A stretch of DNA of 61,471 bases from Burkholderiaceae bacterium (GCA_913776825.1 CAJYPV010000030.1:1-61471); one strand, 5' to 3'; positions 1-9,101 are shown, numbered from the stretch's first letter. Numbers and translations: made by a program. The notes: generated by a model not told the origin, from the letters alone.

Positions 1-105
1 CGCGTCTGAGCGGACCGAGCCCACGGCTTGCGGTGCTTCACGCTCGGTCGACCGCAGCCCACCCACAACCGCCTCAAGCCACCACCCGCATCAATCGACA
101 GGCCA

Positions 106-137
106 AAAAGCAAAAGGCCAGCATCTCTGCTGGCCTT
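106..137 (-). terminator. Rho-independent terminator after the phosphoribosyltransferase
   Basis: A 10-bp perfect stem (114-123 with 128-137, loop TCTC) is followed on the minus strand by TTTTGCTTTTT. It lies about 40 bp past the stop of the last gene in the long minus-strand block, so it probably ends that transcript. I see no gene in the 105 bases to its left. Confidence 0.8.
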
Positions 138-176
138 CAGGAAAGAGCACCGAAGCGCTCCATGCGCGATCCAGTG

Positions 177-698
177 TCAGATCGCGAATTTCTTCGCCAG
201 CGCATCCGGGCGCAGCGCGTCGTAATCTTCGAACGGCTGATGGATCCACGGGCTGGTGGTCAGCAACTCGACGTAGTAATCGGGCGTGTAGGTCGACACG
301 CTCTTCGTCCAGATCACCGCCGAGCGCAGTTCCTGAATGGCGGGCATGCCACGCAGCCGCTCCACCACGGCCTTCAGCGTGACGCCGGAGTCCGCCAGGT
401 CGTCGACCAGCAGCACACGTCCGGCCAGCTCACCCTTGGGCATGGTGATGTACTTGGCGATGTCGAGGCGACCCTGGATGGTGCCGGCCTCCGCGCGGTA
501 CGAGCTGGTGGACATGATGCCCAGCGGCTTGTCGAACACGCGCGACAGCACATCACCCGGCCGCATGCCGCCGCGGGCCAGGCACAGGATCTGGTCGAAC
601 TCCCATCCGGAGGCATGCACCTTCAGCGCCAGGCGTTCGATCAGCAAGTGGTATTCGTCCCAGGACACGTACAAGTGCTTGCCGTCGTCGGTCAACAT
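177..698 (-). CDS. Purine-type phosphoribosyltransferase (HPRT/XGPRT-like)
   Basis: This 173-residue protein should transfer a purine base onto PRPP (salvage). The PRPP-binding loop is clear as VLLVDDLADSGVTL around residues 95-108, and an ARGG stretch near residue 41 forms the second PRPP contact typical of type I PRTases. GAGGAG lies 8 nt before the ATG, which supports this start. It sits 57 bp downstream of purA on the same strand, so it is probably co-transcribed and belongs to purine metabolism. Substrate preference (hypoxanthine, guanine or xanthine) cannot be read from the sequence. The length is close to the bacterial XGPRT size. Confidence 0.85.
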   Translation of the reverse strand: MLTDDGKHLYVSWDEYHLLIERLALKVHASGWEFDQILCLARGGMRPGDVLSRVFDKPLGIMSTSSYRAEAGTIQGRLDIAKYITMPKGELAGRVLLVDDLADSGVTLKAVVERLRGMPAIQELRSAVIWTKSVSTYTPDYYVELLTTSPWIHQPFEDYDALRPDALAKKFAI

Positions 699-755
699 GG
701 GGAGGGCTCCTCAGCAATGAAAGATCAGATCAGGAAACGGGGCCTGGTGGACAAC

Positions 756-2102
756 TCAGGCCTGGAACGGGTGCTGCAGCAGGATGGTGTGATCCCGGTC
801 AGGACCGGTCGACACCATGGCGATCGGCGCGCCGATCACTTCCTCCACGCGCTTCAGGTAGGCGCGCGCATTGGCCGGCAGCGCATCCCAGCGGGTGATA
901 CCGAAGGTGCTTTCGGTCCAGCCGGGGAACACTTCATAGATCGGCTGGCAAGCGACGATGTCATCGGCATCCAGCGGCAGGATGTCGATGCGCTGACCGT
1001 GCAGCTCATAGCCGACGCACATGCTGATCTCGCTCAGGCCATCCAGCACGTCCAGCTTGGTCAGGCACAGACCGGTGATGCCGTTGATGATGATGGACCG
1101 CTTCAGCGCGGCCGCATCCAGCCAGCCGCAACGACGCGCACGACCCGTGACCGTGCCGCGCTCTTGCCCCACCGTCGAGAGATGGTGACCGACGGTGCCG
1201 GGCGTTTCCCAATCCAGCTCGGTCGGGAACGGGCCCGAACCCACGCGGGTGGCGTAGGCCTTGGTGATGCCCAGCATGTAATGCAGCATCTGCGGGCCCA
1301 CGCCCGCGCCCGCCGCCGCATTGCCGGCCACGCAGTTGCTGGAAGTGACGTACGGGTAGGTGCCGTGGTCGATGTCGAGCAGCGTGCCTTGCGCGCCTTC
1401 GAACAGGATGTTCTGTCCGGCCAGATGGGCCTTGTGCAGCAGGTAGCCGACATCCGCCATCATCGGCTTGATCTGCTCGGCCAGCGTCATGGCGTGGTCG
1501 AAGATCGGCTGGAATTCCAGCGCGGTCGACTTCAGATAGCCCGACAGCGCCACGTTGTGCAGCTCCACCAGTTCCTTGAGCTTCTTGGCGAAGCGCTCCG
1601 GATGCTTCAGGTCCTGCACGCGGAGCGCGCGGCGGGCGACCTTGTCCTCGTACGCCGGGCCGATGCCCTTGCCGGTGGTGCCGATCTTGCCGCTGCCGCT
1701 GCTCTCACGCAGCAGCTCACGGGCGCGGTCGACCTCGACGTGGAACGGCAGGATCAGCGGGCAGGACTCGCTGATGAACAGGCGCGAACGGACCTCGACG
1801 CCGGCCTTTTCCAGGCGCTCGATTTCGGTCATCAGGTGGTTGGGATCCAGCACCACGCCGTTGCCGATGTAGCAGGCCACGCCGTCGCGCATGATGCCCG
1901 ACGGGATCAGCTGCAGCGCGGTCTTCACGCCCTTGATCACCAGCGTGTGACCGGCGTTGTGACCGCCCTGGAAACGGACCACGCCTTCGGCATGGTCGGT
2001 CAGCCAGTCGACGACCTTGCCCTTGCCTTCGTCACCCCATTGGGTGCCGACCACCACCACGTTGTGGCCGCGCGCGATCTCACTGCTTTGCATGTTGTTC
2101 AT
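756..2102 (-). CDS. purA: Adenylosuccinate synthetase
   Basis: PurA joins IMP and aspartate using GTP, the first committed step to AMP. The N-terminus carries GTQWGDEGKGKVVDW (P-loop plus catalytic Asp) and GGHNAGHTL, both diagnostic of the family. The reading frame is open well upstream of 2102, but that part is Arg/Gly/Pro-rich and unlike the family. The start at 2102 (MNNMQSSE) gives 448 residues, normal for Burkholderiales; a second ATG at 2093 is also possible. No strong Shine-Dalgarno precedes either. It lies 32 bp after hisZ and is followed by a salvage phosphoribosyltransferase. Confidence 0.97.
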   Translation of the reverse strand: MNNMQSSEIARGHNVVVVGTQWGDEGKGKVVDWLTDHAEGVVRFQGGHNAGHTLVIKGVKTALQLIPSGIMRDGVACYIGNGVVLDPNHLMTEIERLEKAGVEVRSRLFISESCPLILPFHVEVDRARELLRESSGSGKIGTTGKGIGPAYEDKVARRALRVQDLKHPERFAKKLKELVELHNVALSGYLKSTALEFQPIFDHAMTLAEQIKPMMADVGYLLHKAHLAGQNILFEGAQGTLLDIDHGTYPYVTSSNCVAGNAAAGAGVGPQMLHYMLGITKAYATRVGSGPFPTELDWETPGTVGHHLSTVGQERGTVTGRARRCGWLDAAALKRSIIINGITGLCLTKLDVLDGLSEISMCVGYELHGQRIDILPLDADDIVACQPIYEVFPGWTESTFGITRWDALPANARAYLKRVEEVIGAPIAMVSTGPDRDHTILLQHPFQA

Positions 2103-2134
2103 CCAATGAAGAGGTTGTTTGATGGCGGCGCGGC

Positions 2135-3298
2135 TCAGAACGCGCGCACCACCCATTGACCGCTGGCCTGGGCCAGTTCGCGGTCGCATTCGAATTCGTC
2201 GTTCTCTTGGTCGTGGCCCGGCAGGACGCAGACCACGGTTTCGCCCTGCTCCCGCAGGCGGCGCACGGCCGCGCGGAGCTCGGGATCTTCCCCCCACGGC
2301 GCGCGAACGGCGGCCCGCAGCGAGGTGGCAGGGATCAGGCCCACCACCGTCTTGAGGTCCAGACTGAAGCCCACGGCCGGACGGCGGCGACCAAACACCG
2401 CGCCCACTTCGTCATAACGACCACCGCGGAGCACGGCATCGTTGCAGCCCTCGGCATACACCGCGAAACGGGCGCCGCTGTAATAGCCGAAGCCTGGCAG
2501 ATCCGCGAGGTCCATGCCGATGCGGACCTCCGGATGCGACGCCTTGAGATGACGGATCAGCCAGTCCAGGTCGTCCAGCGCGGCGCTGATCAAGGGGTGC
2601 GCGGGCAGGCGCTCACGGGCCTGCGACAACACATCCACGCCACCATACAGGCCGAGCAAGGTCTGCAGGCCGGCGATCACCGCTGGCGGCAGCTCGCTGG
2701 AGAACGCGGCGACGCCAGCCGCATCTTTCGCGGCCATGGCCGCGACCAGCGCCTGAAGGCGGTCATCAGACAGCGTGTGATCACCCAGCACGCCGCGCAC
2801 CAGCCGCGCATCGCCGAGGTCCAGCGTGAGGCCGGTGAGGCCGGCGCGCTGCATCGCGTCGAGCGCCAGCTCCTGCACTTCCAGATCGGCTTCCAGGCCT
2901 TGATGGCCGTAGATTTCGACGCCGAACTGCAGCGGTTCACGGGTGGCGGTCAGACCTTCGGCGCGGGTGTGCAACACCGGTCCGCAGTAGCAGAGCCGGG
3001 TGACACCGTCGCGGTTGAGCAGATGCGCATCGATGCGCGCGACCTGGGGCGTCGTGTCCGCGCGCAAGCCGAGGCTGCGACCGGAGAGCTGGTCCACCAG
3101 TTTGAAGGTCTTGAGATCCAGTGCCTGACCGGTACCGGAAAGCAGCGAGTCGAGATGCTCCAGCAACGGAGGCATCACCAGCTCGCAACCATAGGTCCGC
3201 GCCATGTCCAGCAACTCACGGCGCAGTTCTTCAATGCGGCGGGCCTGGGAGGGCAGGACGTCAGCAATGTGCTCGGGCAGCAGCCAAGCAGAGGCCAT
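2135..3298 (-). CDS. hisZ: ATP phosphoribosyltransferase regulatory subunit
   Basis: HisZ is a catalytically inactive paralogue of histidyl-tRNA synthetase that forms a complex with short-form HisG and is needed for the first step of histidine synthesis. The 387 residues begin SAWLLPEHIADVLP and keep the class II synthetase core (LGLRADTTPQVARIDAHLL, GRYDEVGAVFG), but the C-terminal anticodon-binding domain of true HisRS is absent. The true hisS lies about 8 kb away in the same block. The start at 3298 was chosen over upstream options because the protein then begins like other HisZ proteins and a possible -10 overlaps the next upstream ATG (3329). Confidence 0.93.
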   Translation of the reverse strand: MASAWLLPEHIADVLPSQARRIEELRRELLDMARTYGCELVMPPLLEHLDSLLSGTGQALDLKTFKLVDQLSGRSLGLRADTTPQVARIDAHLLNRDGVTRLCYCGPVLHTRAEGLTATREPLQFGVEIYGHQGLEADLEVQELALDAMQRAGLTGLTLDLGDARLVRGVLGDHTLSDDRLQALVAAMAAKDAAGVAAFSSELPPAVIAGLQTLLGLYGGVDVLSQARERLPAHPLISAALDDLDWLIRHLKASHPEVRIGMDLADLPGFGYYSGARFAVYAEGCNDAVLRGGRYDEVGAVFGRRRPAVGFSLDLKTVVGLIPATSLRAAVRAPWGEDPELRAAVRRLREQGETVVCVLPGHDQENDEFECDRELAQASGQWVVRAF

Positions 3299-3326
3299 GG
3301 ACGTTCGGGGAGGGGTTAAAAACGGC

Positions 3327-3357
3327 ATTGTACCGGGGTCGAGGCGAACCCCGGCAA
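3327..3357 (-). promoter_or_regulatory. Candidate hisZ promoter with inverted repeat
   Basis: The minus strand reads TTGCCG (3357-3352), a 19-bp spacer and TACAAT (3332-3327), about 30 nt before the hisZ start. The spacer contains a 7-bp inverted repeat (3333-3339 with 3348-3354). A second inverted repeat, CACGGGT/ACCCGTG, lies at 3497-3513. The 262-bp gap to DUF2065 is the longest in this part of the block, so an internal promoter here is reasonable. The 19-bp spacer is longer than ideal. Confidence 0.3.
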
Positions 3358-3560
3358 ACCTCACACGCACTCGACCGACCGTCGCGCATTCCGGCGACGG
3401 CGGGTGCGGCAATTCAGCACGAATGCAGGCGGCAGCGACGAACGGCGCTTGACCTCGACATCGCAGCCCGCGCGGGGCCAACGATCAGCGCGCATCCACG
3501 GGTGTGACCCGTGAACCGCCATCGTCGACGCCAAGCCGCAAACGGCTCAGCACGAAACGC

Positions 3561-3752
3561 TCAGGCGCCGAAAATGGCCAGCAGCAGCACGCCGCCGATC
3601 ATGCTGGCCAGCCCGAGAAATCGAAGCTGGCCGTCACTCATCGCCATCAGCTGACTGAAGAGCCGCCGCCAGGCCGATGGGTTCAGCAACGGCATCAGCC
3701 CTTCGGCCAGCAGCATCAGTCCGAGCGCCATCCACCAGGCGTTGCCGTTCAT
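3561..3752 (-). CDS. Small DUF2065 (YjeT-like) inner-membrane protein
   Basis: This 63-residue protein has two hydrophobic segments (residues 5-23 and about 43-62) around a short basic loop with NPSAWRRL and GLASMIGG, the pattern of DUF2065. The family commonly sits next to hflC, as here (30 bp downstream). Its biochemical role is not established; the conserved location suggests a link to the HflKC/FtsH complex. It is too small for enzymatic function to be inferred. Confidence 0.85.
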   Translation of the reverse strand: MNGNAWWMALGLMLLAEGLMPLLNPSAWRRLFSQLMAMSDGQLRFLGLASMIGGVLLLAIFGA

Positions 3753-3782
3753 GGCTGACGACGGACTGAACCGCCAAGTCGA

Positions 3783-4685
3783 TTACTTACGCGGTGCGGG
3801 CGCGGCACCACCGCTCGGCGCGCCGTTGCGAAGCGCCTTGAAGAACTCGGTGCTGGACGGATCCACCACGATCACGTCGTTCTTGCTGCGCCAGGTCGAG
3901 CGATACGCCTCCAGCGAGCGATAGAACTGAGCGAAGGCCGGATCGCGGCTGAAAGCTTCCGCGTACAGGGCGGATGCCTTGGCATCGCCCTCACCCATCA
4001 CCTTCTGGGCGTCGCGATAGGCTTCCGCGATGATGATCTCGCGCTGCTTGTCGGCATCGGCCTTGATCTTTTCGCCTTCAGCGGCACCGGTCGAACGCAG
4101 CTCATTGGCCACGCGCACCCGCTCCGACTTCATGCGGTTGTAGACGGCTTCGGTGATGTTGGACGAGAAGTCCACCCGCTTCACCCGCACATCGACGATC
4201 TCGATGCCGAACTGCTTGGCTTCTTCTTCCAGGCGGCGACGCACGTCCTGCATGACCTTCTCGCGCTCGGTGGCCAGCACCGCACGCACGGTGCGGCGGG
4301 TCACTTCCTCGTTCAGCGCCGCCTGCACGATGGGGCTGAGGCGCGTGTCGAGGTTGCGCATGCTGGTGCCGCTGTTGCGGATGAACTGGCGGGCATCGAC
4401 GATGCGCCACTTCACCAGCCAGTCGATCACCAGGCTCTTCTTCTCCGCCGTGAAGATCGGGCGGGAATCCGGGCTGTCCAGCGTCTGGACACGGCGGTCC
4501 ACGAACACCACGTTCTGCAGCGGCGGCGGAAGCTTGAACTTCAGGCCCGGCTCGGTGATGACTTCCTTGATCTCACCCAGCGAATAGACGACGGCCGCCT
4601 GGCGCTGGTCGACCACGAACAGCGTGGAGCTGAGCAGGACGAACAGGATCAGCAGGCCGAGGACAACGGAAACGATGCGATTCAT
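3783..4685 (-). CDS. hflC: HflC, SPFH-domain modulator of FtsH
   Basis: HflC forms with HflK a large periplasmic-facing assembly that modulates the membrane protease FtsH. The 300-residue protein has one N-terminal membrane anchor (residues 4-25), then an SPFH/band-7 domain with FVVDQRQAAVVYSLGEIK and GLKFKLPPPLQNV, and a helical C-terminal part rich in Ala/Glu/Arg. GGAG lies about 10 nt before the ATG. It follows hflK by 20 bp, the usual order, so the two are translated from one transcript. Confidence 0.96.
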   Translation of the reverse strand: MNRIVSVVLGLLILFVLLSSTLFVVDQRQAAVVYSLGEIKEVITEPGLKFKLPPPLQNVVFVDRRVQTLDSPDSRPIFTAEKKSLVIDWLVKWRIVDARQFIRNSGTSMRNLDTRLSPIVQAALNEEVTRRTVRAVLATEREKVMQDVRRRLEEEAKQFGIEIVDVRVKRVDFSSNITEAVYNRMKSERVRVANELRSTGAAEGEKIKADADKQREIIIAEAYRDAQKVMGEGDAKASALYAEAFSRDPAFAQFYRSLEAYRSTWRSKNDVIVVDPSSTEFFKALRNGAPSGGAAPAPRK

Positions 4686-4705
4686 TGTGGGGTTCTCCGT
4701 GTCAA

Positions 4706-5995
4706 TCAGCGGCCATCGCGGTCGCGACCCCGCATGTTGTCGCGAGAGCGCGGATCCGAATTCAGCACGCTGGAGCCGGTGGTCGGCTCCTGCGGTGCGG
4801 CGGGCGTCGGCACCGAGGTGGTGACCGTGCCCGTGCTTTGCTGCATCAGCTTGTCCAGCGGCAGGTACAGCAGGTTGGAGTTGGACCGGCTGTCGACCAT
4901 CACCTTGGACACGCGCGAATAGACCTGCTGCATCGCGTCGATGTAGAGACGATCACGCGTGACCGCTGGCGCGCGCTGGTACTCGGTCAGCACGCTGCGG
5001 AAGCGATCGGCTTCACCCTCAGCGGTGGACACGACCTTCGCACGATAGCCTTCCGCTTCTTCACGCAGGCGGGCCGCCTGGCCCTGCGCGCGCGGGATGA
5101 CGTCGTTGGCGTAGGCCTCGCCTTCGTTCTTCAGACGCTCGCGGTCGGCGTTCGCTCGGAAGGCGTCGTCGAAGGCAGCCTGCACTTGTTCAGGCGCCTG
5201 CACGCTGCCGACATTCACGTTGACCACCTGGATGCCGGTCTTCAAGCGATCGAGCTGGACCTGGATCGACTTGGCCAGATCGACCGCAATCGCGTCCCGC
5301 TGCTCATAGAGCACCGAATCCATGTTGCTGCGACCCACGATCTCACGCACCGCGGATTCAGCGGCCTGGGAGACCGCTTCATCGGTGTTGACGTTCTCGA
5401 ACAGGTAATCGCGCGAATCCTTCAGCCGGTACTGCACGGTGAAGCGGATGTCGACGATGTTCTCGTCCTGCGTCAGCATGGAGGAGTCACGCAGGCCTGT
5501 TGCCTGGCCCACCTGGCTGCGTCCGCCGACCTCGACCGATTGCAGCTGGGTGAACTGCACCACCTCATGCGCCTGGAATGGGTAGGGGAAGCGGTATTGG
5601 ATGCCGGCGTCCACCGTGCGGCTGTACTTGCCGAACGAGGTGATCACGCCCTGCTGACCTTCCTGGACGATGAACACGCCGCTGGCCAGCCAACCAAGCA
5701 CCACCACACCGACGACGAGACCCGCGCCGATGCCGGCGCCCTTCATGTCGGGCTGGAAATTGTTGCCGCCGGCGCCATTGCCGCCGCCGTTGTTGCCGTT
5801 GTCACCACCGCGGCCACCGAAGAGGCGCGAGAGCTTGCGATTGAAGTCGCGCCAGAGCTCATCCAGATCGGGCGGACCCTCATTGCGGCCATTGCTCATC
5901 CACAGGCCCACCCAACGGCGCAGGCCGCCGGTGCCCTGGTGAGGGGCACGTCCACGGCCAGCGACGGACATGCTGTCGTCTTGGTTCATACGCAT
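4706..5995 (-). CDS. hflK: HflK, SPFH-domain modulator of FtsH
   Basis: HflK is the partner of HflC. The 429 residues start with a cytoplasmic stretch containing a Gly/Asn-rich run (about 62-82), then a single membrane segment (GAGLVVGVVVLGWLASGVF, near 90-108), the band-7 domain (VQEGQQGVITSFGKYSRTVDAG, PYPFQAHEVV) and a long helical tail. The last 50 residues are Pro/Thr/Ser- then Asp/Arg-rich and probably disordered. It lies directly upstream of hflC and 43 bp after hflX. Confidence 0.96.
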   Translation of the reverse strand: MRMNQDDSMSVAGRGRAPHQGTGGLRRWVGLWMSNGRNEGPPDLDELWRDFNRKLSRLFGGRGGDNGNNGGGNGAGGNNFQPDMKGAGIGAGLVVGVVVLGWLASGVFIVQEGQQGVITSFGKYSRTVDAGIQYRFPYPFQAHEVVQFTQLQSVEVGGRSQVGQATGLRDSSMLTQDENIVDIRFTVQYRLKDSRDYLFENVNTDEAVSQAAESAVREIVGRSNMDSVLYEQRDAIAVDLAKSIQVQLDRLKTGIQVVNVNVGSVQAPEQVQAAFDDAFRANADRERLKNEGEAYANDVIPRAQGQAARLREEAEGYRAKVVSTAEGEADRFRSVLTEYQRAPAVTRDRLYIDAMQQVYSRVSKVMVDSRSNSNLLYLPLDKLMQQSTGTVTTSVPTPAAPQEPTTGSSVLNSDPRSRDNMRGRDRDGR

Positions 5996-6038
5996 CCTGA
6001 TGAGGAATTCTTGTTGCGAGTATCGGGCATCCCCGCCG

Positions 6039-7298
6039 TCATCTGGCCAGCGGATCCTCAGGATCGTCGGTGATGTCGGCAGGAGCTTGGGTCAGGTCTT
6101 GCGGATTCAAGCCACGTGCATCCAGACCCGCGTATTCGGGCGCGGGTTCGGCCTGCATCAGCGACGCGATCATGCCGCGCAGCTCGTCCAGGCCGTCGTG
6201 CTCGACCGCGCTGACGAAGATGCGGGGCAGCCGCTGTCCGCCATGCTCGCCGCCGAGGCGGGGCAGCCAGTCCTGAATCGCGCGCGGTCGCTGATCGGGC
6301 TCGAGCAGGTCCACCTTGTTGTAGACCAGGATCTGAGGGATGTGCTGGGCGCCGATTTCAGCCAGCACCCGTTCCACCTCTTCCATCTGCTCGGTCAGCA
6401 CGGGGCTTGCGGCGTCCACCACATGCAGCAGCAGATCGGCATCGGCCGCTTCCTGCAGGGTGGCCTTGAAGGCTTCGACCAGCTTGTGCGGCAGATCGCG
6501 GATGAAGCCGACGGTGTCGGACAACGAGACATTCGTGCCGGCTTCTTCGAGATACAGCGAGCGCGTGGTCGTGTCGAGCGTGGCGAACAGCTGGTTGGCT
6601 GCGTAGGCGCGGGCCTTGGTCAGCGCGTTGAACAGCGTGCTCTTGCCCGCATTCGTGTAGCCCACCAGCGAGACGCGGAACACCCCATTGCGCGAACGGG
6701 CGCGACGCTGGGTGCTGCGCTGCTTCTGAACCTTCTTGAGCCGCTCCTTGATGGACTTGATGCGGTCGTCAATCATCCGGCGGTCCAGCTCGATCTGGCG
6801 CTCACCCGGGCCGCCGCGCATGCCGATGCCGCCGCTTTGGCGCTCCAGATGGCTCCAGCGACGCACCAGACGCGTGGCGAGGTATTGCAGCCGCGCCAGC
6901 TCCACCTGCAGCTTGCCTTCGAAGCTCTGCGCGCGCGCCGCGAAGATCTCGAGAATCAGCGCGGTGCGATCGGCCACCGGAACACCGAGGTGGCGCTCCA
7001 GATTGCGTTGCTGGGCGGGAGAGATGGCCTGATCGAACAGCACGGTGTGGGCATCGTGCGCCTGGACCATCAGCTTGATTTCATCGGCCTTGCCGGAACC
7101 GACGAACAGCGCGGCATCGGGCGCCTTGCGCTTGGCCACCACACGGGCCACCGGGGTGTCTCCGGCGGATTCGGCCAACAGGGCCAGTTCGTCGAGGGTG
7201 GGGTCGAAGGCCTCGCCGCGGCCGAAGTCGACGCCCACCAAAATGGCGCGCGCCGCCTCGGGGGGCGGCGTCCGGTGAGTGGGGTCTTGAGAGGTCAA
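6039..7298 (-). CDS. hflX: GTPase HflX, ribosome rescue/splitting factor
   Basis: HflX is a ribosome-associated GTPase that splits stalled 70S ribosomes under stress. The N-terminal HflX domain (AILVGVDFG, ALFVGSGKADEI) is followed by a glycine-rich GGIGMRGGPGE segment and a G domain with GYTNAGKSTLFN (G1), DTVGFIRDLP (G3) and VYNKVDLL (G4). The start appears to be TTG at 7298: no ATG or GTG lies between it and the conserved first beta strand, and later starts would remove that strand. No good Shine-Dalgarno is visible. It sits 128 bp after hfq, its usual partner. Confidence 0.95.
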   Translation of the reverse strand: MTSQDPTHRTPPPEAARAILVGVDFGRGEAFDPTLDELALLAESAGDTPVARVVAKRKAPDAALFVGSGKADEIKLMVQAHDAHTVLFDQAISPAQQRNLERHLGVPVADRTALILEIFAARAQSFEGKLQVELARLQYLATRLVRRWSHLERQSGGIGMRGGPGERQIELDRRMIDDRIKSIKERLKKVQKQRSTQRRARSRNGVFRVSLVGYTNAGKSTLFNALTKARAYAANQLFATLDTTTRSLYLEEAGTNVSLSDTVGFIRDLPHKLVEAFKATLQEAADADLLLHVVDAASPVLTEQMEEVERVLAEIGAQHIPQILVYNKVDLLEPDQRPRAIQDWLPRLGGEHGGQRLPRIFVSAVEHDGLDELRGMIASLMQAEPAPEYAGLDARGLNPQDLTQAPADITDDPEDPLAR

Positions 7299-7378
7299 GG
7301 TAGGGATGGGAGGGCTGGCCTCATTGTCGCCACGGTGCGCGCCGCAAAAACGGGAGCGGAACAGCGCTGGAGACGATC

Positions 7379-7403
7379 GAGGCCCGCGAAAAAGCCGGGC
7401 CTC
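7379..7403. repeat. Inverted repeat between hfq and hflX
   Basis: GAGGCCCG (7379-7386) and CGGGCCTC (7396-7403) form an 8-bp stem around a loop that reads GCTTTTTCG on the minus strand. The U-run is inside the loop, not after the stem, so this is not a standard terminator; it may be a stability or processing element of the hfq-hflX mRNA. The hfq stop codon lies in a second small inverted repeat (CTGATC/GATCAG, 7415-7430). Confidence 0.5.
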
Positions 7404-7426
7404 CTGGGGCGCCGCTGATCAGTCGA

Positions 7427-7672
7427 TCAGTTGGCGGCGTCGCCGCTTTCGCCGGTATGGAAGTTCACGGCACGGCCCGGAACCACCGTCGAAATGGCGT
7501 GCTTGTAGACCATCTGCGTCACCGTATTGCGCAGCAGCACCACGTACTGGTCAAAGGACTCGATGTGGCCTTGCAGCTTGATGCCGTTCACCAGGTAGAT
7601 GCTGACCGGCACATGCTCCTTGCGCAGCAGGTTCAGGAAGGGGTCTTGCAAGAGTTGTCCTTTGTTGCTCAC
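7427..7672 (-). CDS. hfq: RNA chaperone Hfq
   Basis: Hfq is the hexameric Sm-like chaperone that pairs small RNAs with mRNAs. The 81 residues contain both Sm motifs: GQLLQDPFLNLLRKEHVPVS with VNGIKLQGHIESFDQYVVLL (Sm1) and YKHAISTVVP (Sm2). Initiation is best placed at the GTG at 7672: it gives the usual N-terminus SNKGQ, and ACGGAG lies 6 nt upstream. An upstream ATG at 7711 would add 13 atypical residues. The acidic C-terminal tail is short. Followed by hflX, preceded by der at 83 bp. Confidence 0.97.
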   Translation of the reverse strand: MSNKGQLLQDPFLNLLRKEHVPVSIYLVNGIKLQGHIESFDQYVVLLRNTVTQMVYKHAISTVVPGRAVNFHTGESGDAAN

Positions 7673-7678
7673 GATATG

Positions 7679-7684
7679 CTCCGT
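7679..7684 (-). promoter_or_regulatory. Ribosome binding site deciding the GTG start of hfq
   Basis: The minus strand reads ACGGAG at 7684-7679, 6 nt before GTG (7672-7670). No comparable site precedes the in-frame ATG at 7711, so this places the start at the GTG. Confidence 0.7.
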
Positions 7685-7754
7685 GTTGTGAGGGAGAAGG
7701 TGTTGGAACACCGCACCTTATCACAGGCCCGGGTTTCCCCGGACCACGACGTGA

Positions 7755-9098
7755 TCAGGTTTCAGCGAATGGGTTCTTCGAGGACCGCATCTCAATCCGC
7801 AACGGCGTCCCGACCAACTTGTAATGGTCACGGATCCGCCCTTCCAGGTAGCGCTTGTACACATCGCTGACGCCCTCCAGCGCATTGCCGTGGATCACCA
7901 CGATGGGCGGATTCATTCCGCCCTGGTGGGCGTAGCGCAGCTTCGGACGAGACACCCCGCTGCGCTTGGGCTGCTGATGCTCCACCGCCTCATGCACCAG
8001 ACGCGTGAGCACCGGCGTGGTCATCTTGCGGTAGGCCGAGGAGTAAGCATCCGCCAGCGCCTTCCACAACGGTCCCAGTCCCTGACGCTTGAGCGCCGAG
8101 ATCTGCAGGATCGGCGCGAAGCGCAGGAAGGCCAGCCGGGTGTGGATCTGACGCTCCAGCGTCTCGCGCTGGTAGCTGTCGATCGCATCCCACTTGTTGA
8201 TGGCCACCACCACCGCGCGGCCACTGTCGAGCACGTAACCGGCGATGTGGGCATCCTGGTCGGACACGCCCTGGGTCGCATCGATCAGCAGCAGCACGAC
8301 GTTCGCATCCGAAATCGCCTGCAGCGTCTTGACCACCGAGAACTTCTCGATCGCTTCGAACACCTTGCCCTTGCGGCGCAGACCGGCGGTATCGATCAGC
8401 TGGAACTTCTGCCCGTCGCGCTCGAAATCGACGCTGATGGCGTCGCGGGTCGTGCCCGGCATGTCGAACGCCACCAGGCGCTCTTCACCCAGCCAGGTGT
8501 TGATGAGGGTGCTCTTGCCGACGTTGGGGCGTCCGGCCACCGCCAGGCGAATGACCCGTTCGTCCGCGTCGTCGGGCGCGTCGGTGTCGTCGTCTTCAGG
8601 TTCAGGACCGAAGCTGTCCAGCACCGCTTCGAGCAGGCTGCGGATGCCCTGCCCGTGCGCGGCCGACACCGGGTGCGGCTCGCCCATGCCCAGCTCATGG
8701 AACTCGGCCAGCAGCGGCGAGTCGCTCATGCCTTCGGCCTTGTTGATCGCGACGAACACCCGCTTGTTGCACTGGCGCAGGTAGCGACCGATGTCCAGAT
8801 CCTGGCCGGCCAGACCGGTGCGCACATCCACCACGAAGATCACGGCATCCGCTTCGGCCACGGCCTGGCGGGTCTGCTTGGCCATCTCCTTGACGATGCC
8901 GGTCGAGCTGTCGGGCTCGAAGCCGCCGGTGTCGATGACGATGTACTCGCGACCGCCCAGGCGGCCGTCGCCGTAGTGGCGGTCGCGTGTGAGGCCGGCG
9001 AAGTCCGCGACGATGGCGTCACGGGTCTTCGTCAGCCGATTGAACAGCGTGGACTTGCCCACATTGGGGCGGCCCACCAGGGCGATCACAGGTTTCAT
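7755..9098 (-). CDS. der: Ribosome biogenesis GTPase Der (EngA)
   Basis: Der assists late 50S subunit assembly. The 447 residues contain two tandem G domains, each with GRPNVGKST (near residues 8 and 188), plus DTGGFEP and DTAGLRR switch regions and the NKAEG/NKWDA specificity motifs, followed by the KH-like domain (LRYAHQGGMNPPIVVIHGN). An acidic linker (EPEDDDTDAPDDADE) separates the domains. It begins 3 bp after the bamB stop, so translation is probably coupled. Confidence 0.97.
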   Translation of the reverse strand: MKPVIALVGRPNVGKSTLFNRLTKTRDAIVADFAGLTRDRHYGDGRLGGREYIVIDTGGFEPDSSTGIVKEMAKQTRQAVAEADAVIFVVDVRTGLAGQDLDIGRYLRQCNKRVFVAINKAEGMSDSPLLAEFHELGMGEPHPVSAAHGQGIRSLLEAVLDSFGPEPEDDDTDAPDDADERVIRLAVAGRPNVGKSTLINTWLGEERLVAFDMPGTTRDAISVDFERDGQKFQLIDTAGLRRKGKVFEAIEKFSVVKTLQAISDANVVLLLIDATQGVSDQDAHIAGYVLDSGRAVVVAINKWDAIDSYQRETLERQIHTRLAFLRFAPILQISALKRQGLGPLWKALADAYSSAYRKMTTPVLTRLVHEAVEHQQPKRSGVSRPKLRYAHQGGMNPPIVVIHGNALEGVSDVYKRYLEGRIRDHYKLVGTPLRIEMRSSKNPFAET

Positions 9099-9101
9099 AA
9101 C

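Noticed and set aside
33..2159. Long plus-strand frame opposite purA and the phosphoribosyltransferase
   Set aside because: Same GC-bias artefact; no motifs or ribosome binding site.
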